In this document: positions 26,563-37,542 of the stretch, one piece after another
Position numbering within the stretch: position 1 is the first letter of the stretch
Layout of the letters: each line of letters starts with the position of its first letter
Source: Acidimicrobiales bacterium
GTDB taxonomy: Bacteria; Actinomycetota; Acidimicrobiia; Acidimicrobiales; Acidimicrobilacustridaceae
Length of the DNA stretch: 64,000 nt
Assembly: GCA_030830565.1 (NCBI GenBank)
Contig: JAURMR010000035.1
Coordinates: forward strand, 62,001-126,000
Direction of reading: 5' to 3'
The notes under the pieces: model-generated
Database searches by the model: none
What the model was told of the DNA's origin: nothing
The model's input: only the letters and a program-made list of their open reading frames with translations
Translations under genes and position numbers: made by a program

Positions 26563-27267
26563 TTAGGCAGTCGCCCAGACGATGATTTCGGCACCTGCGG
26601 GACCGGCACTCAGCATGTGTGCACCCTCATTGGTCAAACGCACTGCGTCGCCCTCTTCAAGAGGCTGGGAGCCGTCGAATGAGGCCGAGCCGAGCGCAAC
26701 AAAGAGGTGGACATGGGCCGCCACAGGAATTGGGCAGGTCTCCCCTGGCTTCAGTCGACCCGCGTACATCACTGCGTCTCGTTGATTGATGCGAATGACC
26801 GCACCGCATTCGGGACCACCAGCGATTGCCACGAGACCGCCTTGGTCAAGCAGATGACCCACTTCTTGTTGCTCGTAACCCGGCTCGATTCCCTGCGTAT
26901 CTGGCTGCACCCACATCTGCACGAAATGTGCTTCGACATCGGGACTCGGGTTGTGTTCGGAATGGCGAATACCCGTTCCTGCCGACATGCGCTGAGCAAG
27001 ACCCGGGCGGATGATGCCGTGATTGCCAAGCGTGTCGGCATGCTCAACTTCACCGGAAAGCACCCACGTAATGATTTCCATGTCGGCATGGCCATGCGTA
27101 CCGAAACCGGTTGCCGGAGCAACACGGTCGTCGTTGTTTACGAGTAGCAAACCGTGACCCGTATTCGAACGATCAACATAGGAACCAAAACTAAAACTGT
27201 GCTTCGAGTCAAGCCAACCGATCTGCGTCTCACCACGACTTGCTGCTTTGTGAATCTCGACGGTCAT
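26563..27267 (-). CDS. Pirin family bicupin (YhhW-like)
   Basis: The 234-residue protein shows the pirin N-terminal domain: GWLDSKHSFSFGSYVD, GFGTHGHADMEIITWVLSGEVEHADTLGN and MSAGTGIRHSEHNPS. The metal ligands are the two His of THGHADME, the His of RHSEHN and a Glu. The C-terminal pirin domain ends in LSAGPAGAEIIVWA. YhhW has quercetin 2,3-dioxygenase activity; the native role is unclear. It lies between the Mo-subunit gene and the MoxR gene in the same direction, with seven bases to the small membrane protein gene, so it is probably part of the operon. Its link to the hydroxylase is not explained by known families. Confidence 0.88.
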   Translation of the reverse strand: MTVEIHKAASRGETQIGWLDSKHSFSFGSYVDRSNTGHGLLLVNNDDRVAPATGFGTHGHADMEIITWVLSGEVEHADTLGNHGIIRPGLAQRMSAGTGIRHSEHNPSPDVEAHFVQMWVQPDTQGIEPGYEQQEVGHLLDQGGLVAIAGGPECGAVIRINQRDAVMYAGRLKPGETCPIPVAAHVHLFVALGSASFDGSQPLEEGDAVRLTNEGAHMLSAGPAGAEIIVWATA

Positions 27268-27274
27268 GACGTAA

Positions 27275-27421
27275 TTAACCTCGAAGGAAAAGCAGATAGA
27301 AAACCAAGAACATCCCGACCGTCACACCAACAGAAGCGACAAGCGTCCACTTCGCTGAACTTTGCCAGCGCTGTTTGGTCGCATGTACTTCGCGAGGTTT
27401 GGGGTTGATCGGCTGAGTCAT
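27275..27421 (-). CDS. 48-residue single-span membrane protein in the cox operon
   Basis: This gene reads from ATG 27421 to TAA 27275 and begins MTQPINPKPREVHATK. A basic, hydrophilic N-terminal part (about 1-24, six Lys/Arg) is followed by a hydrophobic helix of about 22 residues (about 25-46) and LRG. The charge pattern suggests the N-terminus is inside. It lies 16 bases after coxL and seven bases before the pirin gene, all on the minus strand, so it fills a gap that would otherwise be empty. I know no family for it. No strong Shine-Dalgarno site is seen, so translation may depend on coupling to coxL. Confidence 0.6.
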   Translation of the reverse strand: MTQPINPKPREVHATKQRWQSSAKWTLVASVGVTVGMFLVFYLLFLRG

Positions 27422-27437
27422 TGTGAAGAGATTCGAC

Positions 27438-29747
27438 TCAGAGTCCGGTAACGGCGCGCCACACGCGCTCTGAGGTGAACGGCATATCGAGGTGCGTCAC
27501 GCCAAACGGCGACAACGCATCGATCACGGCACTTTGCACTGCAGGAGTTCCACCGATCGCACCTGATTCACCAATGCCCTTTGCTCCGAGTGGATTCACA
27601 GGCGAGGGAGTCTCAAGAGGGACGAGATCGAAACTCGGGAACTCCGCCGCCGAACCAAAGGCATAGTCAGCGAAGTTGGAAGTCTGCGGGTTGCCGTCTT
27701 CGTCGTACATCATGTGCTCAAACAAGGCTTGACCAACGCCTTGAGCGATGCCGCCGTGGCGCTGCCCTTCAACAATGAGTGGATTCAAGATGCGCCCTGC
27801 ATCATCACAAGTCACAATGCGCCGCAATGTGACCTTGCCGGTTTCGGTATCGACCTCGACCTCGGCGACATGTGCACCGAACGGGAATGTTGCGTTCTCT
27901 GCGCTGAAGGTGAGCGAGGCTTCAATGGGAAGACCGGTTGCCCCGCCACCCATTGGGTCGACAATGTCGCCAGCAGTTCCAACCTCGGCCCACGACTTCG
28001 TGATACTCGGCGTGCCAGCAACGTGGAACACACCACGATCCACGTCGAGCTCGATATCGGCGACATTGGCTTCAAGAAGTTCCGCTGCAACCTGTCGAGC
28101 CCGATCGACAACTTGACCAGTCGCATTCCAAACGGCAGATCCTCCCAATTGCAGCGAGCGAGATCCCATCGTGCCAGTGCCTTCTGCAACCCGATCAGTA
28201 TCGCCCGCAACAACATCGATGTCGTCCATGGGAATACCTGTCAGTTCGCTGGCCAACATCGCCCACGCGGTGTTGTGGCCTTGGCCATGCGATGACGAGC
28301 CGGTGTACACCGTCAGGCTGCCGTTCTTATGAAGAACGACCTTGGCGAATTCGCCGTGGCTACCTGCCGGACCAGCAGTGATCTCAACGTAGACGGCAAC
28401 GCCGATACCAAGTTGCACGGGATCGCCTGCGGCGCGTCGTGCTGCTTGTTCAGCCCGAAGCCCGTCGTAGTTGGCTGCGTCAAGTGCGAGATCAAGTGCT
28501 GCTTGATAGTCGCCGCTGTCGTAAATCGCACCAGTCGGCGTCGTGAATGGAAACGCATCAGCACCGATGAGATTGCGTCGACGAAGTTCAACCGGATCCA
28601 TTCCGATTTCGGCCGCAAAGAGATCGAATGCGCGCTCAATCGCCGCTGTTGCTTCGGGACGACCTGCACCGCGGTAGGCCTCGATCGGAGTCGTGTTTGT
28701 CATGACCGACTTGACGTTGCACTCGACCTTGGGAATGTCGTAGGTGCCAGGCGCCATCGTGCGCGTCATGAATGGAAGGAAGGTTCCCATTCCCGGATAC
28801 GCGCCGACGTCCTGCAGAACGGTAAGTCGGTATGCCTCAACCTTGCCGTCCCGTGAACCACCGATTTCAACTTTGTGCACCTGACCGCGGCCATGAGGCA
28901 TGGAAACCATCGAATCACTGCGCGACTCACTCCACCGAACGGGGCGGTCGAGCTTCCGGGCAATCCACGGCAGCAAGAGCTCGTCTGTCTGAAGGTTGAT
29001 TTTCGCTCCGAAACCGCCACCTACTGCCGGTGCAATCACGTGCACCTGCTCTGGTTCAAGTTCGTAGACCCCGGCAAGTTTTCCTTTGACCGAATGCGGT
29101 GCCTGCGTAGAAACCCACGCAATGAGGCGCCCCTCGTGCCATACAACCGCAACTCCACGCGGTTCGAGCGGTGCAACCGCAACGCGCTGATTCACGAGAT
29201 CTCGAGTAACGACGACTTCACAACCTTCAAAAAGTTCCTCGGTGTAACCGAATGGAACTTCAAGAGCGGTATTCGAGCCGTGCTCAGGGTGCAGCAGGAT
29301 CTGATCGGTTGCGGCAAACACCGGATCGACGACTGCATCGAGTGGATCGAAATCAACAATGACGAGTTCCGATGCGTCTTCTGCCGCAACCGGAGATTCA
29401 GCAACGATGACAGCGATGGCCTCGCCCACATAACGGACGACGTCGGTTGCGAGCCACGGCCGGGCGAGGATGTCGGGGATCATGCCGGGAATTGCGGGAG
29501 GCGGGGCAGAAAGATCGCCCGACTCGGCGACATCAGCGGCGGTGAAGACGGCGACGACACCGGGGGCTTCGAGGGCTTCTGAGACATCGAGTTCAGTAAT
29601 GCGCGCGTGAGCAATCGTCGAACGAACGAAGTGGACGTGAAGCGCCCCTTCGAGCAATGGCTCCTGAAGATCGGCGGTGTATCGGGCTCCGCCAGTCAGA
29701 AACAGCGGGTCCTCCCGACGCTGAACACGGGTTCCCATCACGCTCAT
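27438..29747 (-). CDS. coxL: Molybdenum hydroxylase large subunit, form II CoxL type
   Basis: The protein has 769 residues from ATG 29747, with AGGGGGAG upstream. It contains both xanthine dehydrogenase domains: RREDPLFLTGGARYTADL at the N-terminus, the Mo-cofactor loops VGGGFGAK and SSHGQGHNTAWAM, and GAKGIGESGAIGG with the catalytic Glu at about 727. The active-site loop reads AYRGAGR (357-363). Form I CO dehydrogenases have AYxCSFR there, and this one lacks the Cys that binds copper, so it is form II and may hydroxylate an aldehyde, purine or aromatic instead of CO. It is the first gene of the leftward run coxL, small membrane protein, pirin, MoxR, VWA, XdhC pair. Confidence 0.9.
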   Translation of the reverse strand: MSVMGTRVQRREDPLFLTGGARYTADLQEPLLEGALHVHFVRSTIAHARITELDVSEALEAPGVVAVFTAADVAESGDLSAPPPAIPGMIPDILARPWLATDVVRYVGEAIAVIVAESPVAAEDASELVIVDFDPLDAVVDPVFAATDQILLHPEHGSNTALEVPFGYTEELFEGCEVVVTRDLVNQRVAVAPLEPRGVAVVWHEGRLIAWVSTQAPHSVKGKLAGVYELEPEQVHVIAPAVGGGFGAKINLQTDELLLPWIARKLDRPVRWSESRSDSMVSMPHGRGQVHKVEIGGSRDGKVEAYRLTVLQDVGAYPGMGTFLPFMTRTMAPGTYDIPKVECNVKSVMTNTTPIEAYRGAGRPEATAAIERAFDLFAAEIGMDPVELRRRNLIGADAFPFTTPTGAIYDSGDYQAALDLALDAANYDGLRAEQAARRAAGDPVQLGIGVAVYVEITAGPAGSHGEFAKVVLHKNGSLTVYTGSSSHGQGHNTAWAMLASELTGIPMDDIDVVAGDTDRVAEGTGTMGSRSLQLGGSAVWNATGQVVDRARQVAAELLEANVADIELDVDRGVFHVAGTPSITKSWAEVGTAGDIVDPMGGGATGLPIEASLTFSAENATFPFGAHVAEVEVDTETGKVTLRRIVTCDDAGRILNPLIVEGQRHGGIAQGVGQALFEHMMYDEDGNPQTSNFADYAFGSAAEFPSFDLVPLETPSPVNPLGAKGIGESGAIGGTPAVQSAVIDALSPFGVTHLDMPFTSERVWRAVTGL

Positions 29748-29815
29748 GTGGTCCACTCCCCCTCGAGACGCCGTTGCGGCAAAGGAAGGTTAGTGGACGG
29801 CTGTCGTCGACTTTC

Positions 29816-30265
29816 TCAGCGAGAAAGAGAAGATCCCAAACCCTCAAAAGGCCACGAATCAGGAACACGAACCGGGTCCTGAGCCTCGGGAAGTAGGTGG
29901 TACACCTCTTCACCCGCCTTGGCGTAGCCGTATTGCTCTCGTGCAAGACGCTCGATTTCTGCATCGGTCTTCAGAGCGTCGGCCTGCGCTTGGGCGTCGG
30001 CATTGGCTTGGTCGATCTCCGCCAAGCGCTGCTCTGCGGTCGATGCCGTGCGGCGCTGATCAAGCAACGTGCGAGTAGGAGCAAGAAATGCGACCACAGC
30101 GACGGTGAGGATCACCAAAATGACAGGCGTGACGATCCAGGTTGAGCGAGCCAACCACGAACGTTGCGACTTTGCGTGCTTGGGCCCCGAGGATCGCGCG
30201 GGCGCGTCAGAACGCTTCCGCGGCGCGGCAGTCTCCGCGCGAGATCGACGGGGACGAAGGGCCAT
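29816..30265 (-). CDS. divIC: Septum formation initiator, FtsB/DivIC family
   Basis: The 149-residue protein has a basic cytoplasmic N-terminus (about 1-40), one transmembrane helix (about 43-62, VTPVILVILTVAVVAF), a coiled coil (about 65-100) and the DivIC signature EIERLAREQYGYAKAGEEVY. It is an early divisome component that links FtsL and FtsQ at the septum. It lies two bases after eno, the usual arrangement in actinobacteria. The next gene on the strand, coxL, starts 68 bases downstream. Confidence 0.92.
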   Translation of the reverse strand: MALRPRRSRAETAAPRKRSDAPARSSGPKHAKSQRSWLARSTWIVTPVILVILTVAVVAFLAPTRTLLDQRRTASTAEQRLAEIDQANADAQAQADALKTDAEIERLAREQYGYAKAGEEVYHLLPEAQDPVRVPDSWPFEGLGSSLSR

Positions 30266-30267
30266 GG

Positions 30268-31623
<1,356 letters not shown>

Positions 31624-32988
31624 TCAGAGACCCGCGCGTCCTTCTAGTTCAGCACTCCGAGCGGCATCGCGGTAGTTCACCGCCGCCGCGCGCAATGCGG
31701 TCTCGGGATCGACCCCTGCGCGCCGAGCCTCGTCGACTACCGCGAACAACAGCGCGCCGGTAGTGCGATCATCGGCTGTTGCCCCGAAATCGCGCAGCGC
31801 CAGCTCGACCGTTGCCGGAACCGGGAGCGAGTCCGGATCGATATCAACGAGAGAACCGGCCTTCTTCTGGATCTTGAGGGCATAGAGCAGGGCGGGAATC
31901 GCGTCGGGAACCCCGTCAAAGACGCTTTCGCGACCCTTCTCGTCCTTTTTGATTTGCTCCCAATTGCGCACGACGGTGTCGGAATCCTTCGCGTCGACAT
32001 CACCGAAGACATGGGGATGGCGCGATCGCAACTTGTCGTGAACGTTCTGAGCAACGTCCGCGATGGTGAACTGACCCGCTTCCGAGGCCAGTTGGCTGTG
32101 AAAGAGCACTTGAAAAAGGAGATCGCCGAGTTCTTCTTCCAAATGTTCATAGCCCGTACCTGCCTCAACATCGAGCTGGTCAATGGCTTCGAGAACCTCG
32201 TACGATTCTTCAAGAAGATGCCGCCTGAGCGATTCGTGCGTTTGTTCGCGATCCCACGGACACTCAGCGCGAAGAACAGCGACAAGTTCCACAAAGCGCA
32301 CCAATTCATGCGCTACCGGCGATGCGAGTTCCGGAATGTAGAGCGAGGTCAGGTGATCAGCATCGATCCGATCAAGTTCTGTCCACGGCATCTCTTCAAC
32401 AACTTCGTCGGGAAGTCCGAGACGCTGCAAAACGGTGACGGTGGCATCAGGCGCAAGACAGGAATCGATCCCTGCATCGAGCGCCAACTTCACGTCACTG
32501 AGCACATCGGCAGAGTCGCACTGAGCGACCAGCAGTGGCCCGCGCTCTCCTGCCGCTTCGATGGCAAACCTGTGGCCATCGAGAATCCGAACGCCAACAG
32601 AGACTGGATCGATGCCGAGCCTGGCCCAGGTGAGATCGAGAAACGAAAGGGCGGGGATGATCTCCACTTCGCATCGAGAATCGGCCAGTAACAATTCCAC
32701 GGTGCGCTCAGCAACGATCGGCGAGCCTGGAACAGCGTAAAGAATTTCGCCCGCTTCGGTTGCTGCTGCAATTAGCCGTTCGACAATTGCTGGGTAGACA
32801 TCGTCGATAGCCGATGCACCCTCGTACACCTCATCGAATGAGGTTGCCGATTCCATAATCGACGCAGCAGGGTGTCTGCGAGTTCGAACGAATTGGGTAC
32901 CGATCGTGTTGATCGCGTCGCGTGTGCCGACGGTCAAAAGTTCCACATCACCTGGTCCGAGACCAACGATGACAACCCGCGGAGTCAT
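31624..32988 (-). CDS. mazG: Tetrapyrrole-methylase/MazG fusion, nucleotide pyrophosphohydrolase
   Basis: The protein has 454 residues from ATG 32988. The N-terminal about 230 residues form a tetrapyrrole methylase-like domain (VVIVGLGPGD at the start, VPGSPIVAERTV). The C-terminal part is MazG, with ECPWDREQTHESLRRHLLEESYEVLEAI and EELGDLLFQVLFHSQLA supplying the acidic metal ligands. The fusion matches Bacillus YabN; typical MazG has only the second part. It should hydrolyse (d)NTPs, and the first domain's substrate is unknown. The longer frame to 33141 would run through the lipoprotein gene, so ATG 32988, 13 bases after its stop, is preferred. Confidence 0.88.
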   Translation of the reverse strand: MTPRVVIVGLGPGDVELLTVGTRDAINTIGTQFVRTRRHPAASIMESATSFDEVYEGASAIDDVYPAIVERLIAAATEAGEILYAVPGSPIVAERTVELLLADSRCEVEIIPALSFLDLTWARLGIDPVSVGVRILDGHRFAIEAAGERGPLLVAQCDSADVLSDVKLALDAGIDSCLAPDATVTVLQRLGLPDEVVEEMPWTELDRIDADHLTSLYIPELASPVAHELVRFVELVAVLRAECPWDREQTHESLRRHLLEESYEVLEAIDQLDVEAGTGYEHLEEELGDLLFQVLFHSQLASEAGQFTIADVAQNVHDKLRSRHPHVFGDVDAKDSDTVVRNWEQIKKDEKGRESVFDGVPDAIPALLYALKIQKKAGSLVDIDPDSLPVPATVELALRDFGATADDRTTGALLFAVVDEARRAGVDPETALRAAAVNYRDAARSAELEGRAGL

Positions 32989-33001
32989 CTGCGATTGCAG
33001 A

Positions 33002-34075
33002 TCACTGCAACGGAAGTCCGGCGACGGTGGTCGGAGTTGCTCCAGATGGAGCCGTGATCTTGGCCGTCGTAGCGTCGAACAGTCCGTAACGAAGATTGAC
33101 CGAAATCGTGGCGGTCGCAGCGATGCGCACGAGTTCAGCACTCACGATTGCATCGGCGTTCTCGGCAACTGATTGCTTAAGGGAATCTTTCAATTGTTCG
33201 AAGGTCAACTGGCCCCGGGCGGTAACGAGAATGAGGTGGTAGCCGAACTTGGTCTTCACTGGTTCGCCAACGACGCCAATTGGCTGGTTCCATGCTGCGT
33301 TGTCGAATTCGGTTACGAAGGTTCCCTTCGGGCTACACGGAAGTGCGCCACCGGCGGCAGATGAACCAGTGTCCTGCGACTTTGCCGAAGCGACCGCTGC
33401 AAAATTGCTGGCGCCGCGCAGTTGAGCCTGAGTCTCCTTAATGGAGGTCAACGCCGTCGCATACTGAGCGTCTGTCGGCACGGCGTTGCTTGAACCGGTT
33501 CCTGCAAGCACGAGGATGTGGCTCGCACAGACAAGGTCGTCCTGATACTGATCCTTGGTGGACTCATAGAGCTTTCGAAGGCCCTCATCAGTCTGAGCTT
33601 CGGCAATAACGGCTGCACCGAGGACGTTTTGCGCGGCAACACCATCGATAAGTGTCTGCTGATACGACATCGGAAGTTCGCCGAACACGGATGTACCCGA
33701 TCCGTTGGTGAAATTCTCTTCGAGCAGTGCTTTGGCACTCGCTCGGTCGGCGTCAGTTACTTCAAGTCCACGCTCTTCAATGCCGACCTGAGCCAACTGG
33801 AGATTCAACTGATCATTGAGGAATGCCGAGGTGTAGGACGTCGCCCAAGAGTTGCCGTCAGGCGACTTGAGCTGACTCGCTCCACCTGAGGTCGAATACA
33901 CCTTCGAGAACGCTTCGATCTGTGACTGGAACTCGCTATCGGACAACGTCCACTGGTTCACGGTCAGAGCGGTTGGGTTGACCGCCGAGCATGACGTGCC
34001 CAAGAGGGACAGCACGAGGGCGAGCAGAATGGCGGCGATGGAGATGTTGCGGGTCTTCTTCACAAGGTTGCTCAC
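33002..34075 (-). CDS. Parvulin-type peptidyl-prolyl isomerase lipoprotein (SurA/PrsA-like)
   Basis: The 357-residue protein has a lipoprotein signal with lipobox LGTSC and Cys29. A SurA-like N-terminal domain (about 40-180) is followed by a rotamase domain from about 182, starting ASHILVLAG and ending GYHLILVTARG, with a Thr/Pro-rich tail. It should assist folding of exported proteins outside the membrane. It lies between mfd and mazG; in mycobacteria that neighbourhood also holds a lipoprotein gene (lpqU, mazG, eno), but of a different family. Confidence 0.87.
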   Translation of the reverse strand: MSNLVKKTRNISIAAILLALVLSLLGTSCSAVNPTALTVNQWTLSDSEFQSQIEAFSKVYSTSGGASQLKSPDGNSWATSYTSAFLNDQLNLQLAQVGIEERGLEVTDADRASAKALLEENFTNGSGTSVFGELPMSYQQTLIDGVAAQNVLGAAVIAEAQTDEGLRKLYESTKDQYQDDLVCASHILVLAGTGSSNAVPTDAQYATALTSIKETQAQLRGASNFAAVASAKSQDTGSSAAGGALPCSPKGTFVTEFDNAAWNQPIGVVGEPVKTKFGYHLILVTARGQLTFEQLKDSLKQSVAENADAIVSAELVRIAATATISVNLRYGLFDATTAKITAPSGATPTTVAGLPLQ

Positions 34076-34104
34076 ACTAACGGAGCCAGCGCAGGGCCTG
34101 ATAG

Positions 34105-37100
34105 TCAGCCCTCGTCCTCAGGGACAAGGTCGGTCAGTGCCGAGACAAGGTCTTCGATGATCGAGCCCGCCGAGTTCAGATGGAGCTGCAACTGCTGCGG
34201 TTCGGACTTGTACACCGAGCCCTTGTAGAGCCGATCGAGGCGAATCGTGGCCGAGGTTCGCAGAGACAGCGGCGAGATCCGGGCGACGAACTTCGGTCCA
34301 CCAAAACCCGGACCCTTCGTCACCGTGACATCGGTGACTCCAGTCCGAACACACTCGGCACGAAGTCGAGCAACCTCGAGCAGCGCTTCAGCATCAGCAG
34401 GGACGGGCCCGTAGCGGTCCTCCCATTCGGCTCGAATATCGGCGACCTCGGCAGCCGAGGTAACAGCGGCGAGACGTCGGTAGGCCTCAAGACGGAGATC
34501 TTCACGTTCGACATAGGAAGCCGGGAGCGATGCATCGACCGGGAGTTCAAGTTTAATTTCGGCGGGTTCCGGAATCGGCTCTCCCTTCAACTCGGCAACC
34601 GCTTCGGTCACCATTTGGCAGTAGAGGTCGTAGCCAACTGACGCGATGTGTCCGCTTTGTCCCGTCCCGAGCAAATTGCCCGCTCCGCGGATTTCAAGGT
34701 CACGCATTGCGATTCGGAAACCTGATCCCAATTCGGTGGCCTCGCCGATCGTGCGGAGACGCTCGAATGCCTGTTCCGTGAGGGCTCGGTCCTGCGGAAA
34801 AAACAGATACGCATACGCGCGGCTCCCCGAGCGACCAACGCGCCCTCGCAACTGATGGAGCTGCCCGAGGCCAAGCAGATCAGCCCGATCAACGACCAAC
34901 GTGTTGACCGTTGGCATATCAATTCCTGACTCGATGATCGTGGTGCATACGAGAACGTCGAACGCGCCTTCCCAGAAATCAAGAACAACTTTCTCGAGCG
35001 TTCCTTCGTCCATTTGCCCGTGGGCGACAGCAATTCGCGCCTCAGGAACAAGTTCGCCGAGATGCGCAGCTACGCGATCAATATCCTGCACTCGGTTGTG
35101 CACAAAAAAGACTTGACCTTCACGCAGAAGCTCCCGTCGGATTGATTCCGCCACGGCTCGTTCGTCGTACTCGCCGACATAGGTCAAGATTGGTTGACGC
35201 TCACTAGGTGGCGTATTCAACAGCGTGAGATCGCGGATACCGGTGAGACTCATCTCCAGCGTTCGTGGAATCGGAGTTGCCGAAAGTGTGAGCACATCAA
35301 CGCCCACCTTCAGGCTCTTGATTGCTTCCTTATGAGAAACACCGAATCGTTGTTCCTCGTCGACGACCAACAGGCCGAGGTCTTTGAACGCGAGATCACC
35401 TGCAAGGAGTCGATGCGTTCCGATCACGACATCAACGTCACCAGTTTCGAGGTCAGCAATGACTTTCTTCGCCTGGGCGTTCGTGAGAAATCGGCTGAGC
35501 ATCTCAACACGCACGGGATAACCCGCGAATCGTTCACTAAAGGTCTGCAAGTGCTGCTGAGCAAGAAGCGTGGTGGGGACAAGCACGGCAGCCTGCTTGC
35601 CATCCTGCACAGCTTTGAAAACTGCTCGCACTGCAACTTCGGTCTTACCGAAACCGACGTCGCCGCACACAAGGCGATCCATCGGAGATTCGCCTTCCAT
35701 ATCGGCCTTGACCTCAGCAATGGCGGTCTTCTGATCGGGCGTCGGTTCAAAGGGAAACGATTCCTCGAGTTCGTGTTGCCAAGGAGTATCAGGGCCAAAG
35801 GCATGGCCGGGCGCATGGATCCGCTTTTGGTACAGAACAACGAGTTCCTGCGCGATCTCCGTTACTGCTTCGCGAACTCGAGCTTTGTTCTTCTGCCATT
35901 CGCCACCGCCCAGTCGACTGAGGCTCGGTGAATCTCCGCCGGTATAAGGCCGAACGGCATCAACCTGATCACTTGGGACATACAGACGATCGTCACCTCG
36001 GTATTCAAGGAGGAGATAGTCCCGTTCAACGCCACCAATGGCACGCTTGACCATGCCGCCGTAACGACCGACGCCGTGTTGGTAGTGCACAACGAAATCG
36101 CCTGGAGCGAGATCGTCGAAATGTCCTTGAGCGACTGCTTTGCGCGGACGTGCCCGACGGTGTGCGCGTCGACGACCAGTGACATCAGATTCGGCAAGAA
36201 GAGCGAGACCGATCTGCGGAAGTCGGACACCTCGTTCCAACGGCGAGACGACAACGTGTCCGCCCGGCGTTGAAAGATCCTCGAGTCCGCGTTCATCAAA
36301 CGAAAGGTGCACGCCTTGATCGCCCAGAAGCGTTACCAAACGATCCGCAGAACCGCTTCCATCCGCAGCAACGACAACTGTCGCTCCCTCAGAAAGCATT
36401 GATCGCAACTGATCAACCAAAACCGTTCCGTCACCAACAACCGGATCCCATCCAGATGCACCTACGACCGGGGTACTAGGTGCATCAGGCACATCGAGCA
36501 CAGTCCACATTGGCGCCGTCGTTCGGCCGAGGAGACGTTCGAACGGAACATGAAGTTGAGGGAAGGAGCCTTCTGCTCCCCACGTACGCGAAAGGGACTG
36601 CTCGAGGTCTTGCTCCTCGGCGAGGATGTCTCCAGCGCGATCTCGCATTCGGCGCGGTTCAATCAGCAATACCTGCGCATCGTCGCGAAGCAGATCAAAC
36701 AACACATCAGGATCATCTGCGTTGTCATCAACGAGCCACGGCAACCAACTCTCCATGCCATCGAACATTTGGCCTTCGGACAATCGCTCCCATTGCTCGC
36801 GGCCCCACGGTTGCGTACCGACGAGCGCAGCGGCGCGCTCACGAACTTCATCAGTCGGAAGAAGTTCGCGACACGGAAAGATCGTCACCTCTGCGACCGA
36901 AACCGTTGCGCGCTGGTCCGCGATTGAAAATTCGGTCAGACGATCGACTTCATCTCCCCATAAATCGATACGAACCGGAACATCTGCGGTACTGGGATAG
37001 ATGTCAACGATCGAACCTCGAACCGCTACCTCACCGCGATGTTCGACCTGGACTTCTCGTCGATACCCGAATCCGACGAGTTTCTCGATCAACGCAACTG

Positions 37101-37542
37101 GATCAGCAACATCGCCAACTCCAATCGTGATCGGTTCAATTTCACCGACATGGGGACCCAATCGCTGCACGAGCGCCCGCACCGGGGCCACGATCACTGC
37201 CGGGGCCCGCTCCGGTTCATGGAGTCGCCACAGCACGCGTGATCGCCGACCCATCGTGTCGATGGCAGGGCTCACCCGCTCGAAGGGAAGCGTTTCCCAA
37301 GCGGGAAAGAGTTCGACCTCGGCCGAGCCAAGAAATGCCGCCAAATCGTGGACGAGACGCTCAGCCTCTGCGGTCGTGGGAACGGCGACCACGACAGGCC
37401 GGCGCTCGGCTCGTTCAACCAGCGAAGAAATCGTGATGGCCCGGGCCGGCTCAGGGATGACGATTGACCCCTCACGACGACCCAGAATTGAGACCAGCGC
37501 AGGCTCATCAGCCATCATCGGGATCAGATCAGATAGAGCCAT
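34105..37542 (-). CDS. mfd: Transcription-repair coupling factor
   Basis: The 1145-residue protein matches the E. coli Mfd length (1148). It has the UvrB-homology region near the N-terminus ([16 protein letters not shown]), the RNA polymerase-interacting domain around [16 protein letters not shown], and helicase motifs [12 protein letters not shown] (Walker A), [10 protein letters not shown] (DEEQ), [15 protein letters not shown] and [19 protein letters not shown], then the TRCF C-terminal domain. It displaces stalled RNA polymerase and recruits UvrA. It begins a leftward run with the parvulin lipoprotein, mazG, eno and divIC, and is divergent from the KimA-like permease gene. Confidence 0.97.
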   Translation of the reverse strand: MALSDLIPMMADEPALVSILGRREGSIVIPEPARAITISSLVERAERRPVVVAVPTTAEAERLVHDLAAFLGSAEVELFPAWETLPFERVSPAIDTMGRRSRVLWRLHEPERAPAVIVAPVRALVQRLGPHVGEIEPITIGVGDVADPVALIEKLVGFGYRREVQVEHRGEVAVRGSIVDIYPSTADVPVRIDLWGDEVDRLTEFSIADQRATVSVAEVTIFPCRELLPTDEVRERAAALVGTQPWGREQWERLSEGQMFDGMESWLPWLVDDNADDPDVLFDLLRDDAQVLLIEPRRMRDRAGDILAEEQDLEQSLSRTWGAEGSFPQLHVPFERLLGRTTAPMWTVLDVPDAPSTPVVGASGWDPVVGDGTVLVDQLRSMLSEGATVVVAADGSGSADRLVTLLGDQGVHLSFDERGLEDLSTPGGHVVVSPLERGVRLPQIGLALLAESDVTGRRRAHRRARPRKAVAQGHFDDLAPGDFVVHYQHGVGRYGGMVKRAIGGVERDYLLLEYRGDDRLYVPSDQVDAVRPYTGGDSPSLSRLGGGEWQKNKARVREAVTEIAQELVVLYQKRIHAPGHAFGPDTPWQHELEESFPFEPTPDQKTAIAEVKADMEGESPMDRLVCGDVGFGKTEVAVRAVFKAVQDGKQAAVLVPTTLLAQQHLQTFSERFAGYPVRVEMLSRFLTNAQAKKVIADLETGDVDVVIGTHRLLAGDLAFKDLGLLVVDEEQRFGVSHKEAIKSLKVGVDVLTLSATPIPRTLEMSLTGIRDLTLLNTPPSERQPILTYVGEYDERAVAESIRRELLREGQVFFVHNRVQDIDRVAAHLGELVPEARIAVAHGQMDEGTLEKVVLDFWEGAFDVLVCTTIIESGIDMPTVNTLVVDRADLLGLGQLHQLRGRVGRSGSRAYAYLFFPQDRALTEQAFERLRTIGEATELGSGFRIAMRDLEIRGAGNLLGTGQSGHIASVGYDLYCQMVTEAVAELKGEPIPEPAEIKLELPVDASLPASYVEREDLRLEAYRRLAAVTSAAEVADIRAEWEDRYGPVPADAEALLEVARLRAECVRTGVTDVTVTKGPGFGGPKFVARISPLSLRTSATIRLDRLYKGSVYKSEPQQLQLHLNSAGSIIEDLVSALTDLVPEDEG

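Noticed and set aside
27438-29747. Annotation as form I (true) CO dehydrogenase
   Set aside because: The active-site loop is AYRGAGR and lacks the Cys of the AYxCSFR motif.
35194-35931. 245-codon open frame on the plus strand within mfd
   Set aside because: It is antisense to conserved helicase motifs of mfd and has no recognisable domain.
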